Made by a program: the position numbers and the translations under genes. From Anatilimnocola aggregata (GTDB taxonomy: Bacteria; Planctomycetota; Planctomycetia; Pirellulales; Pirellulaceae), in the NCBI RefSeq assembly GCF_007747655.1, contig NZ_CP036274.1, positions 2,108,001 through 2,172,000 of the forward strand: a stretch of DNA of 64,000 nucleotides. The letters are read 5' to 3'. Positions 7,140 through 15,703 of the stretch are shown piece by piece; within the stretch, counting starts at the first letter, position 1, and each line of letters begins with the position of its first letter. The notes beneath the pieces are model-generated. The model was not told the DNA's origin. It saw nothing but the letters and a program-made list of their open reading frames with translations, and did no database searches.

Positions 7140-10106
7140 CTATTGCGCCGGCACAAAATCATCAATCACACGCACCGTCGGCTGACCGCCATTGTCTGAG
7201 TCGCCGCCGAGCACCAGATCGTATGAGCCGTCGTGCTTGTTGAGGTCGGGCAAGAAGCAACGCACGATACGATTGAAATCCTTGACCTGGCCAACCTTGT
7301 CCCAGGTGACCGCGAGCTGCGGCGCAACCGTGATCTGACCGGCGTTCGTGACCTGCACGTTAAAGAAGTTCACGCTCTTCGACGCGTCGCCATCGAGCGC
7401 GGCATGAAAGAATATCTGGCCGTCCGGGGCGGTCCAAATCCAGGCACTTGGCTTCGAGTAATCGAGCAGATGAATCGGCTCGCCGGCCGAGTTGCGTAGC
7501 TGCAAGCCGTCGACGAACCGCCGCTGGGCGAGACTATACGTCAGCAGCGTGCCGCCACCTTGCATGACGACCAAGAACTGATGACACGGCGAGAACACCA
7601 GGTTGGCCGAGTTGTCGCCGTTGGGATTCAGCGGCAGCGAAAAACCATAGAGATCGCGGAGACCGGCTCCTGACGCACAATCGTACGCAAAAATCTTGGG
7701 GTCCTGGTTCTTGGGTCGTTGGGCCGGGTCAGTGATGTCCTCGACATACTCGCGCCGAATGTTCCCGCTGGCAGCGTAAATCTCTTGTCGGACCGGGCTA
7801 CCCGATGGGGAGTAGATCAACCGACTGAGTGGAGTAAACAGTCCGTAGCAACGATTCATCTCGACAGCCGATTGGCTCTTGCCGAGCGTGCTGGGATCGA
7901 ACAGTTCGAGTCCCGCCGAACGTGCGCCGCCGCCACGTCCCACTCGACCACGGCCGATGTTGATCAACCGGTTGTCGGTAGCGGGCAACACATACAAGAA
8001 GTCTTTGACGTTGTCACGCGTGACTACGTCGATCGGCTGCGGCAATAGCCGACCGTGAATGTGTTCGGCGGTGAAACCCGCGAGCGTCTTGCCCCCCTCG
8101 GCATACTTGATTCGCGAGATGCCCGTGTAGCCCGTGATGTAGAGCCAGAGGGCATTATCATGTTCGACCCATGTCGAGTTGTACGGCCCCAATCCGACCG
8201 ACGCGGGCTGGCCGGTCACTTGACCGTTGCTCATCAGCGGCAGGTACGACTTGTAGACCTTTCGTTCGGCGACACGGCGCGAGAAATCGAGCTTCGAGTA
8301 AAAGTAGTTGTAGTCGCAGACCCCAATCACCCGGTCGGCCTCACCCGGGGCGTCGATCACTGCATAGTTGGGCCCCTGCGAGATTCCGATCATCGCCGCT
8401 GCCAATGTCGCAAATCGCTGAGGATCGCGCTTGATCTTCGCGGTGATATCGAAGCGAATTGTCAGTTCGCCACTGGGAGCGCCAGAGAACGTTGTGCGGT
8501 GGCGACCCGTCGAGTCGGCAATCAAATCGGCCGGCGCGTCAGGCATCGACAGCGCTATCGCCGCACGCGAGATCGAGCATTCGCCATAAGCTAAACGCAC
8601 AAACTGACGCCCTGCAGCGCCGATATTGATGTAACGCTGGCGCTGCAGGCCCTTGATGGTCTCGAACTCGGTCGGAGGCAACGATCTACCTGCTGCGTCG
8701 CTTGGATCACGAATCGTTTTGATGACCGACAATCGCTCGGTATTGCCATTCGCGTCCAGGTCAAGTCGGTACGTGCCAAACGTGATGCCACGTTTGGTGG
8801 CGACAGGGGCACCTGCCTTGCGCGAGCTACCGACGATCAACTCATCGTTGTAGAGCGGTACCTTGGCTGTCGGCCAGCAAGCCGCGTGCAGGCGAATGTC
8901 CTTGCGAAACACCTCCGCATCGTGCCAGTTCTCCAGTGGCACCGACACCACACCGCTACACGTCTCGAACTCACCGTTGGGCGTACTCACACGGTAGTTG
9001 CGATCGAATACGATATACAATCGCCCGCGGGTGCATACGAGTTTGGCGTCATCGAGATCCCAATTGCGTTTGATGCCCGGTGTTTCTGGCACAAACTTGC
9101 GTGTCTCGGCCTGAAAACAGACCGGCGGTTGCTCAAACTTGCCAGTGTGCGGATTGAAGCGGACAATGCCCGCGCCGTCGGCGACGTTGCTGATATAGAT
9201 GCGTCCCTGGTCGTCGACCTCGACCGATTGACCACCTTGGTATAAGCCGCTCGATGAGCCGCCGAGCATGTTGTATCCCAAGGGATCATTCCAGCGTGGA
9301 TTGGCCAACTCACGTTCTTCGGTCGTGTGGATCGCGAAGCCATCGAGCGGCAACGTGATCGTCTCGTCACCCTGCTTGTTGAGCCACGCCCGATCGAGCG
9401 GCACCTCGATCAGCATCTTGCGCCACTCTTTGAGCTTCGTCGTCGAAGTGTCGTAGATCGCCTTGCGATACGAGAAATAGAGGCTCACCTTGGTCGGATC
9501 GTCCGGAGCGAAACTCTGGCGCGACAGGATTGTGCCATTGTTCGAGGCAATGCCCGGTAGATCGGCATCGGTGATGACCGGATACGTGATTGAGTCGGTC
9601 GTGACGGTGCGCGTGGCACCGGTGAGATCTTGCATACGGAGCTTTGTCAGATCGGGAAGCGCAATCCGAGGCGTGGCCGACGGATCGAGCTTCGACCCCG
9701 GCTCGATCGCCGCAAACGTGTTGTTCTGCAGCGGCAGGGTATTGAGAATGGTCACCGTCGGCACTGGGCTCACTTGCTGCGCATGTACCGACTTGCCTGT
9801 GGCGTCTTTCACTTCGAGCGACACCGCCGAGCACGCGCCAAAACCAACCACATCGATCACCATTGCTTCGGGCGTGAGGCGATCGCTGAGATTCACCTGC
9901 AATACTTTCTCGCCACTTGCGCCGGTCAATTTCAATGTCGCGTTCAGCTTTGGGTACTTGTATCGCCATTGACCGAGCTGCGGGAGCCGAACGATCAGCT
10001 CATCACCACAGCGAAAAATGGTGTCGTCGGCCCCGATGATCACTTCCATGCTGCATAAGAACGTGAGTAGAACCGTCGATACAAAACGCAAAGATGAGGC
10101 ATTCAT
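7140..10106 (-). CDS. Large exported protein of unknown function, propeller-like
   Basis: I do not recognise this 988-residue protein. It has an N-terminal signal peptide (about residues 5-25, MEVIIGAD region). The first ~200 residues are beta-rich and Ig-like in style. From about residue 260 there are repeated strand-turn patterns such as QGRIYISNVADGAGIVRFNPHTGKFE, YVLPATDNRLINIG and GQIFFHAALDGD, which suggest an SMP-30/NHL-type beta-propeller. A Gly-Arg-rich patch (GRGRVGRGGGARS) lies at about residue 725. It is probably the first gene of a two-gene unit with the sialidase-like protein. A role in binding or processing extracellular polysaccharide is inference from neighbours only. Confidence 0.7.
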   Translation of the reverse strand: MNASSLRFVSTVLLTFLCSMEVIIGADDTIFRCGDELIVRLPQLGQWRYKYPKLNATLKLTGASGEKVLQVNLSDRLTPEAMVIDVVGFGACSAVSLEVKDATGKSVHAQQVSPVPTVTILNTLPLQNNTFAAIEPGSKLDPSATPRIALPDLTKLRMQDLTGATRTVTTDSITYPVITDADLPGIASNNGTILSRQSFAPDDPTKVSLYFSYRKAIYDTSTTKLKEWRKMLIEVPLDRAWLNKQGDETITLPLDGFAIHTTEERELANPRWNDPLGYNMLGGSSSGLYQGGQSVEVDDQGRIYISNVADGAGIVRFNPHTGKFEQPPVCFQAETRKFVPETPGIKRNWDLDDAKLVCTRGRLYIVFDRNYRVSTPNGEFETCSGVVSVPLENWHDAEVFRKDIRLHAACWPTAKVPLYNDELIVGSSRKAGAPVATKRGITFGTYRLDLDANGNTERLSVIKTIRDPSDAAGRSLPPTEFETIKGLQRQRYINIGAAGRQFVRLAYGECSISRAAIALSMPDAPADLIADSTGRHRTTFSGAPSGELTIRFDITAKIKRDPQRFATLAAAMIGISQGPNYAVIDAPGEADRVIGVCDYNYFYSKLDFSRRVAERKVYKSYLPLMSNGQVTGQPASVGLGPYNSTWVEHDNALWLYITGYTGISRIKYAEGGKTLAGFTAEHIHGRLLPQPIDVVTRDNVKDFLYVLPATDNRLINIGRGRVGRGGGARSAGLELFDPSTLGKSQSAVEMNRCYGLFTPLSRLIYSPSGSPVRQEIYAASGNIRREYVEDITDPAQRPKNQDPKIFAYDCASGAGLRDLYGFSLPLNPNGDNSANLVFSPCHQFLVVMQGGGTLLTYSLAQRRFVDGLQLRNSAGEPIHLLDYSKPSAWIWTAPDGQIFFHAALDGDASKSVNFFNVQVTNAGQITVAPQLAVTWDKVGQVKDFNRIVRCFLPDLNKHDGSYDLVLGGDSDNGGQPTVRVIDDFVPAQ

Positions 10107-10375
10107 GGGATTGGTCTGAGCTTGATCTTGGGGCGAGACGCGGTGGTTCTCTGTAAGTTTCCAATCGTCTAACGATCACTCGTTTTTCGACGGGCTCTAG
10201 CGACCAGGCAACGTGCTTAACAATCGAAGACTCAAGTCCGGCTGGATTGCTCGTTACCGCAAACTTCAGAAGCGCGGTTGACCTCGCCCGACCATTCCCA
10301 TTGCCGGTGCCGGCTTCAACGTCTGTGTCGTTTGATTGTCAACGGAAGGAGAACATTAGTAGCCAGGTGCAGTCG

Positions 10376-11716
10376 CTAGATCAATTCTCGCATGGGTTGA
10401 TGGCGATCGACCAGATATTGCGGTCGACCGGCGAAGTCGCGGACGGTGGTTTTGTTGGGATTGATTCCCAGCTGGTGGTAAAGCGTTGCTAATACCTCGC
10501 CAAAATGCACCGGGCGGTCGACCGCCTCTCCGCCGAGACGGTCGGTGGCACCGATCACCTGTCCGGTCCGCAGCCCGCCACCAGCGAGTAGCGCGCCGCC
10601 GACCTGCGGCCAGTGGTCGCGGCCAGCGTCCTTATTGATGATTGGCGTGCGGCCGAATTCACCCCAGGCGACCACGGAAACTTCGTCGCTCAAGCCGCGC
10701 TCGTGCAGATCTTCCACGAGAGCGCTCAGTCCTTGATCGAACAACGGGCCATGCGTGTTCTTGAATTCGGAGAAGTTATTCGAATGGAAGTCCCAGCGGC
10801 CGAAGTTAAGTGTCACGCAACGCGCACCGGCCTCTACCAGACGCCGCGCCATGAGGAAATGTTCCAGGTTGCGAGGAGCGCCGTCGCCATAGTTCTTGGC
10901 GTCCCCCTTGCCATATCGTTCGCGTACGCGTGGATCTTCGCGGCTGACGTCGAGGGCTTCCGCAAGCCGGCTAGAAGTGAGCACGCCGAGGGCCTGCTGC
11001 GTAAAGGCGTCGTAGCCCGCGAGCTTGCCCGAGTTCTCTACGTTGCGGCGAATCGTATCAAAGCTCGACAATAGTTGCTTACGGTCTTGTAGGCGCTCGA
11101 CTGGGATGCCGTTGAGCTTTAGATCAGCGCGACCTTCACCATTGGGGCGGAAGGCGCTATGCGACGCGCCGAGAAATCCCGGATGACCCGGCGAACCATA
11201 GGGCGGATGCCCCGTAACCGGTGCGAGCCCGACAAAGGGTGGCGTGCCGGGATCGCGGCTGCCCAATAACTTCGAAAGTGTTGCGCCAACTGATGGCCAA
11301 CCACCCGGCGGTTGCTGCATGAAAGACCGGCCCGTGTAGCAGATAAATGAATCGTGACTGCCATTAGGTGAACCTACCACCGAGCGAATGGGCACGAGCT
11401 TGTCCATGATCCGTGCCAGGCGCGGCAAGTGTTCACAAATCCGAATTCCCGGCACGTTGCTCTCAATCGGCTGGAATTCTCCACGAATTTCGGCAGGCGC
11501 CTCCATTTTCAGATCGTACATGTCCTGATGCGGTGGAGCGCCGCACATGTAGATCATGATGATGGCCTTTTTCGTTGAATGGATTCCGCCAGTTGACTCG
11601 GCACGCAGCAAGTCAGGTAGGGCCAGTCCTCCCAAACCCAAAGCACCGATGGTCAGAACTTCGCGCCTACTCAATCCACTACACAGTCGTGGCGGCGAAT
11701 CGAGAAGCGAAAGCAT
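10376..11716 (-). CDS. DUF1501 family exported protein (1)
   Basis: DUF1501 proteins (PF07394) have an alkaline-phosphatase/sulfatase-like fold and no established reaction. This 446-residue copy has a twin-arginine export signal (LSRREVLTIGALGLGG) and the family's landmarks: a metal-site-like MCGAPPHQDMYDLK near residue 60, GEFQPIESNVPG, VVAWGEFGRTPIIN and GRDHWPQ, ending at FAGRPQYLVD. The usual partner, a DUF1549/DUF1553 gene, is not adjacent. The next gene upstream is another DUF1501, 89 bp away, in the same orientation. Confidence 0.92.
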   Translation of the reverse strand: MLSLLDSPPRLCSGLSRREVLTIGALGLGGLALPDLLRAESTGGIHSTKKAIIMIYMCGAPPHQDMYDLKMEAPAEIRGEFQPIESNVPGIRICEHLPRLARIMDKLVPIRSVVGSPNGSHDSFICYTGRSFMQQPPGGWPSVGATLSKLLGSRDPGTPPFVGLAPVTGHPPYGSPGHPGFLGASHSAFRPNGEGRADLKLNGIPVERLQDRKQLLSSFDTIRRNVENSGKLAGYDAFTQQALGVLTSSRLAEALDVSREDPRVRERYGKGDAKNYGDGAPRNLEHFLMARRLVEAGARCVTLNFGRWDFHSNNFSEFKNTHGPLFDQGLSALVEDLHERGLSDEVSVVAWGEFGRTPIINKDAGRDHWPQVGGALLAGGGLRTGQVIGATDRLGGEAVDRPVHFGEVLATLYHQLGINPNKTTVRDFAGRPQYLVDRHQPMRELI

Positions 11717-11805
11717 GAGGCAGCCCTTGTCAGGTGGGTATTAATTCAAGCGGGTGCATTACCGTTATCATTCCGCAGAAAGGCTCTTTCAAGCCATGCG
11801 AATGG

Positions 11806-13128
11806 TCAGATTAGCTCTTTCACGACCGTTCGGTTTTCCAGGATGTAGCGAGGCCGTCCGGAGAAATCGTTGAATGTTAACTGCGGATCGATCCCCAGGT
11901 GGCGATAGATCGTGGCGAGGATGTTTTCGGGACGATAGGGGAGATCTTGCGGCGTTTCACCCTTATCATTCGACGAGCCGATAATTTGCCCCATCTTCAA
12001 TCCGCCCCCAGACATCACCACGCTCATCAGCGTTCCCCAGTGATCGCGACCGGCGCTGGCATTGATCCGCGGCGTGCGCCCAAATTCGCCCATCGAGACA
12101 ACGAGGACATCGCGCGCGAGTCCCCGCTCGTGAATGTCTTCGACAAGAGCGGCCAACCCTTGGTCGTACGCTGGTCCCCTTTCCTTCATACGCTGTTCGA
12201 TCTGAACGTGATCATCCCAGCCACCAACTCGAACCGTGACAAAGGTCACTCCGGCTTCGACCAGTCGCCGAGCGAGCAGCAAGCTTTGACCGGTTGTATG
12301 GCGGCCGTAACGGTCACGGGTGACGTCGCTTTCGGCCTCGATCTGAAATGCGCGGCGGGCACGATCGCCCGTGACCATCTCGAAGGCCTCGCGACTAAAG
12401 TGATCAATTGCCTCGGTCGTTCCTGTTGCAGCGGCCGCGCGGCGCTGGCCATCTAACGCGGCTAGCAACGAGCGACGGTCGGTGAGTCGTTCGAGATTCA
12501 AGGAAGTGTTGAGGCTCAGGTTATTTACTTCAAATTTGGCAGCAGCGGGATCGCCGCCGGTTTCGAATGGGCTAAAGCGCTTGCCGAAGTAGGCTGGGCC
12601 GCCGAAACGCATTACCTGAGGTACAGCCACATAGGCTGGAACCCCGACTTGGTTTGGTCCGCGTAATTGGGAGGTAATCGAACCAGCGCACGGCATGTCG
12701 TTTTCACGCCGCTGAGGGTCGCGGAGGTAATACCCGGTTTGTGTCAGATGGGCCGAGGTGCCGTGGCTGCTGGAAGAGTGAGTGACCGCGCGCAGAACAG
12801 CCAGTTTGTCCATGATCCGCGCTTGCTGAACCATCAGCTCACTGAACTGTACTCCGGGCAGGTTGGTAGCGATCGTTCCGAGTGGTCCGCGATATTCGGC
12901 CGGCGCGCGTGGCTTGGGATCGTAGGTTTCAATATGGGTCGGCCCGCCGGCCAGTTCCACAAAAATCACTGCCGTGCTCCGCCGCTCCGTACCCTTCGCT
13001 GCTGCAGCACGAGCCCGGAACAAGCCGGCAAGCGTAAGCCCGAATACACCGATTCCGCCGACCCGAATCAGGTCACGACGGGAGACTCGATCGCAGCACT
13101 CAAATGGTCTTCCCAACAGTGTCAGCAT
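11806..13128 (-). CDS. DUF1501 family exported protein (2)
   Basis: This copy has 440 residues from the chosen start at 13128. An earlier in-frame ATG at 13185 exists, but the start at 13128 places the twin-arginine signal (VSRRDLIRVGGIGVFG) at the usual distance and has a GAGG-type ribosome site. Family landmarks are VELAGGPTHIETYDPKP, VVSMGEFGRTPRIN, AGRDHWG and the closing FSGRPRYILEN. It differs enough from its neighbour at 10376-11716 to be an old paralogue, not a recent duplicate. No DUF1549/DUF1553 partner is adjacent. Confidence 0.92.
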   Translation of the reverse strand: MLTLLGRPFECCDRVSRRDLIRVGGIGVFGLTLAGLFRARAAAAKGTERRSTAVIFVELAGGPTHIETYDPKPRAPAEYRGPLGTIATNLPGVQFSELMVQQARIMDKLAVLRAVTHSSSSHGTSAHLTQTGYYLRDPQRRENDMPCAGSITSQLRGPNQVGVPAYVAVPQVMRFGGPAYFGKRFSPFETGGDPAAAKFEVNNLSLNTSLNLERLTDRRSLLAALDGQRRAAAATGTTEAIDHFSREAFEMVTGDRARRAFQIEAESDVTRDRYGRHTTGQSLLLARRLVEAGVTFVTVRVGGWDDHVQIEQRMKERGPAYDQGLAALVEDIHERGLARDVLVVSMGEFGRTPRINASAGRDHWGTLMSVVMSGGGLKMGQIIGSSNDKGETPQDLPYRPENILATIYRHLGIDPQLTFNDFSGRPRYILENRTVVKELI

Positions 13129-13402
13129 GGTTGACCTCGGCGGGTAAATTTGGCGGGATAACGAACCGGCGGGAAATATCAACATCCGTTGATGGTCGTA
13201 GTCTAGGTACTGCTTCAGCCGCGAACAAGACGATTTTTTAACGTGTAGATGCTACCTGGCAGGGTCTCGGCCACTTCGAACTGTGCGACAAACTCTTCCA
13301 GATGCGGTCACTTGGGGACGTGACGTCGCGGCACCCTTCGTACGTTTTGATAATCGCCGCAGTTTTCCTTCGTGTGTTAACAGCAAACGAGGGGCGACGG
13401 AT

Positions 13403-14395
13403 TCACTCCGACCACTCATATAGAGTCAATGATCCGGAGTCTGGATAAGAACGCTGTCCGATCATTTGCGTTAAGATGCAGCGTTGGCCGTTCGGATGAA
13501 TATCGACGCTGGTGCAAGGGCCGGGAGTGGCTACGGTGGCAAGCGATTCACCTTGGGTGGGATCCCACGCACGCAGTTCGCCTTTGCCAATATCGCCCCC
13601 AGCTGTGAGTAGAAAGCCTTGCGCGTGAAATTGAGCCGAATAATAAAAGCCCTTCAACTGTGAAGCAACTTTGAGTTTCAGTTCACCGGTCGCGATATCA
13701 ACCAGCAACGCACATGCAGGGCCCGAGTATTCGTTACTGCCGCAGGCGACGAGCGTGCCGCCATCGGGCGAAATCGTAATGCCACGAATGCCGCCCCACT
13801 CGATATCTTCCACGCGGCGATATGCAGAGAGTTGAGGCACATCGATGCTGCGTTGCTCCTTGCCGGTTGCAAACTCCCAGACCTTAAGCCGCGGCTTCTT
13901 CGGCTGACGGTCGGCAGAGATCAGTCGTTGATCATCCGGATGAAACGCCAGCCCGTACACAGGATGGCCCTCAATCCGCAACTCGTGCATCCGCTTTCCA
14001 TCACTGGCCTGCCAGACGTGTATGTTGCCATCGCGGTCACCGGTCGCGAACAGCTTGCCGTCTGGGCTGGCAGCCAGTGAGTAGATGGTGCTCGCATGAG
14101 CGGTGATCTTCCAGCGCTGCCGAGGTTTATCGCCTGTGCAGTCCCAAGCGAAAACCACACCCGCAAAGTCCGCCGTCAGAATCAGGTCCGTACCGGAACG
14201 TACGATGTTGCCGACCCAAGTCTCGTGGCCCGATAGCTCCGTGGTTGACTTAGCAGCCACATCGAGGCAAAGGATGTCGCGGTCTCGTCCTCCGGCCAGC
14301 ACAAACCGGGCGGTCGGATCGAACGCGCAAGAAACCAGCGGTGAGTGGTGTTTGTATTCAGCCACTTCCTTGATTTTGGTGGGATCACTTTGCAT
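13403..14395 (-). CDS. WD40 repeat protein
   Basis: The 330-residue protein is made of about seven WD40-type blades. Examples are AHASTIYSLAASPDGKLFAT followed by GNIHVWQA, and GHPVYGLAFHPDDQRLISAD; the last ends in LTLYEW. This is enough for one closed propeller with no other domain. Unlike its neighbours it has no signal peptide, so as drawn it would stay in the cytoplasm. It starts 24 bp after the DUF1501 gene at 14420-15688 and is the last member of a DUF1549/DUF1553-DUF1501-WD40 operon. WD40 domains act as protein-binding platforms; the partner is unknown. Confidence 0.85.
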   Translation of the reverse strand: MQSDPTKIKEVAEYKHHSPLVSCAFDPTARFVLAGGRDRDILCLDVAAKSTTELSGHETWVGNIVRSGTDLILTADFAGVVFAWDCTGDKPRQRWKITAHASTIYSLAASPDGKLFATGDRDGNIHVWQASDGKRMHELRIEGHPVYGLAFHPDDQRLISADRQPKKPRLKVWEFATGKEQRSIDVPQLSAYRRVEDIEWGGIRGITISPDGGTLVACGSNEYSGPACALLVDIATGELKLKVASQLKGFYYSAQFHAQGFLLTAGGDIGKGELRAWDPTQGESLATVATPGPCTSVDIHPNGQRCILTQMIGQRSYPDSGSLTLYEWSE

Positions 14396-14419
14396 GGCAT
14401 TGCCGCCGGAAGGAATGGA

Positions 14420-15688
14420 TCAGGCGAGTAGTTCGCCAATCGGTTTCGCCGCTGGGTCTGCCACCGGATTGGTTTGTCCGCCGATGCTGTAAGATGCCGA
14501 TGAATCGATACCTACGGCTCGCAAATAAGTGTGAAACAGATCGCCGAGTTTGACGGGCTTGTCTTTGACTTCCGTACCGAGGTCATTGGTCGAACCATAC
14601 ACCACGCCCGGCTTCACACCACAACCGGCCATTGCCACACTCCAGGCGCGGCCCCAGTGATCGCGGCCGCCGAGCTTATTGATCTGCGGCGTGCGGCCCA
14701 TCTCGCCCGAGATCACGACCAGCGTGTGCTCCAGCATGCCGCGCCGCTCGAGGTCGTCGAGCAAGGTGACCAGCGTGCGGTCGAACTCGGCACACCGGAT
14801 TTGGTGCCAGTAGAAATTGTCCTGATGAGCATCCCAGTCGAAGTGAGTAACTTTCACGCAAGTGACGCCAGACTGCAGCAGCCGCCGGGCGAGCAAGCAA
14901 TTCTGACCGAATTCGTGCTTGCCATATTGTTCGTGATCAGCACCAGATTCTTTCGTCAAATCAAATATCTCGCGCCGATCCATCAGTGCCTGCGCTTGTT
15001 CGAATGTCGTCCGATAGGCGTCAATTGGCGCTGCATCGCGGCCCCGCCGGAAGCGTTCATCGTTCGATTTCCGGATGCGATCGACGGTCTCGGCAAGGGT
15101 TGGTTTTACCGCAGCAGGCTGGACGAGATTCTCCGGAGGCCGATTGTTGACGACCCGCACACCTTCGTACTTCGCGCCCAAAAAGCCTGCATCGCCGACA
15201 TCAGTGTACGCCTTCGGCCCATCGCGCCGGATCGAAACGTAACCGGGCAACACGTCCTCGGATCGTTCTAGCAGCTTTGCAACCGCGGAGCCGAGCACCG
15301 GATAACCGGGCGCGATGCGGCCCGATTGCATGGCGTAATGTCCTTGGAAGTGATCCGGGATGTTCGAATTCAGGCTGCGCACCACCGTCAGGCGATGCAT
15401 GATCTTCGAAGTGTGGGGCAGAAGTTCGCCGATCTGCACGCCAGGGAGTGATGTCGAGATCGCCCGGAACGGGCCGCCGGTTTTGGTGCCCGGTTTAGGA
15501 TCCCAAGTTTCGAACTGGCTCGCACCCCCGGACAGAAACAAGAGGAGCAGTTGTTTGCGAGATAACGTGGATACCTCGGCACGTAACGGTTGCTCAATTG
15601 CTCCCGCTCCGAGTGCAGCAGCAGTCCCTTGCAACCAGGCGCGGCGTGAGATCTCCGACGCTGCGGTACGTGATTGACGTCCTGCCAT
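14420..15688 (-). CDS. DUF1501 family exported protein (3), partner of DUF1549/DUF1553 protein
   Basis: This 422-residue protein has a twin-arginine signal (ISRRAWLQGTAAALGAG). Family landmarks are LSGGASQFETWDPKPG, VISGEMGRTPQIN and GRDHWGRAW; note GEMGRT in place of the commoner GEFGRT. A good ribosome site (CAGGAG) precedes the ATG. It follows the DUF1549/DUF1553 gene by 15 bp, the classical planctomycete pairing, and is followed by the WD40 gene. The pair is common in these genomes and is thought to act at the cell envelope, but its reaction is not known. Confidence 0.92.
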   Translation of the reverse strand: MAGRQSRTAASEISRRAWLQGTAAALGAGAIEQPLRAEVSTLSRKQLLLLFLSGGASQFETWDPKPGTKTGGPFRAISTSLPGVQIGELLPHTSKIMHRLTVVRSLNSNIPDHFQGHYAMQSGRIAPGYPVLGSAVAKLLERSEDVLPGYVSIRRDGPKAYTDVGDAGFLGAKYEGVRVVNNRPPENLVQPAAVKPTLAETVDRIRKSNDERFRRGRDAAPIDAYRTTFEQAQALMDRREIFDLTKESGADHEQYGKHEFGQNCLLARRLLQSGVTCVKVTHFDWDAHQDNFYWHQIRCAEFDRTLVTLLDDLERRGMLEHTLVVISGEMGRTPQINKLGGRDHWGRAWSVAMAGCGVKPGVVYGSTNDLGTEVKDKPVKLGDLFHTYLRAVGIDSSASYSIGGQTNPVADPAAKPIGELLA

Positions 15689-15703
15689 CTGCTGCTCCTG
15701 AAA

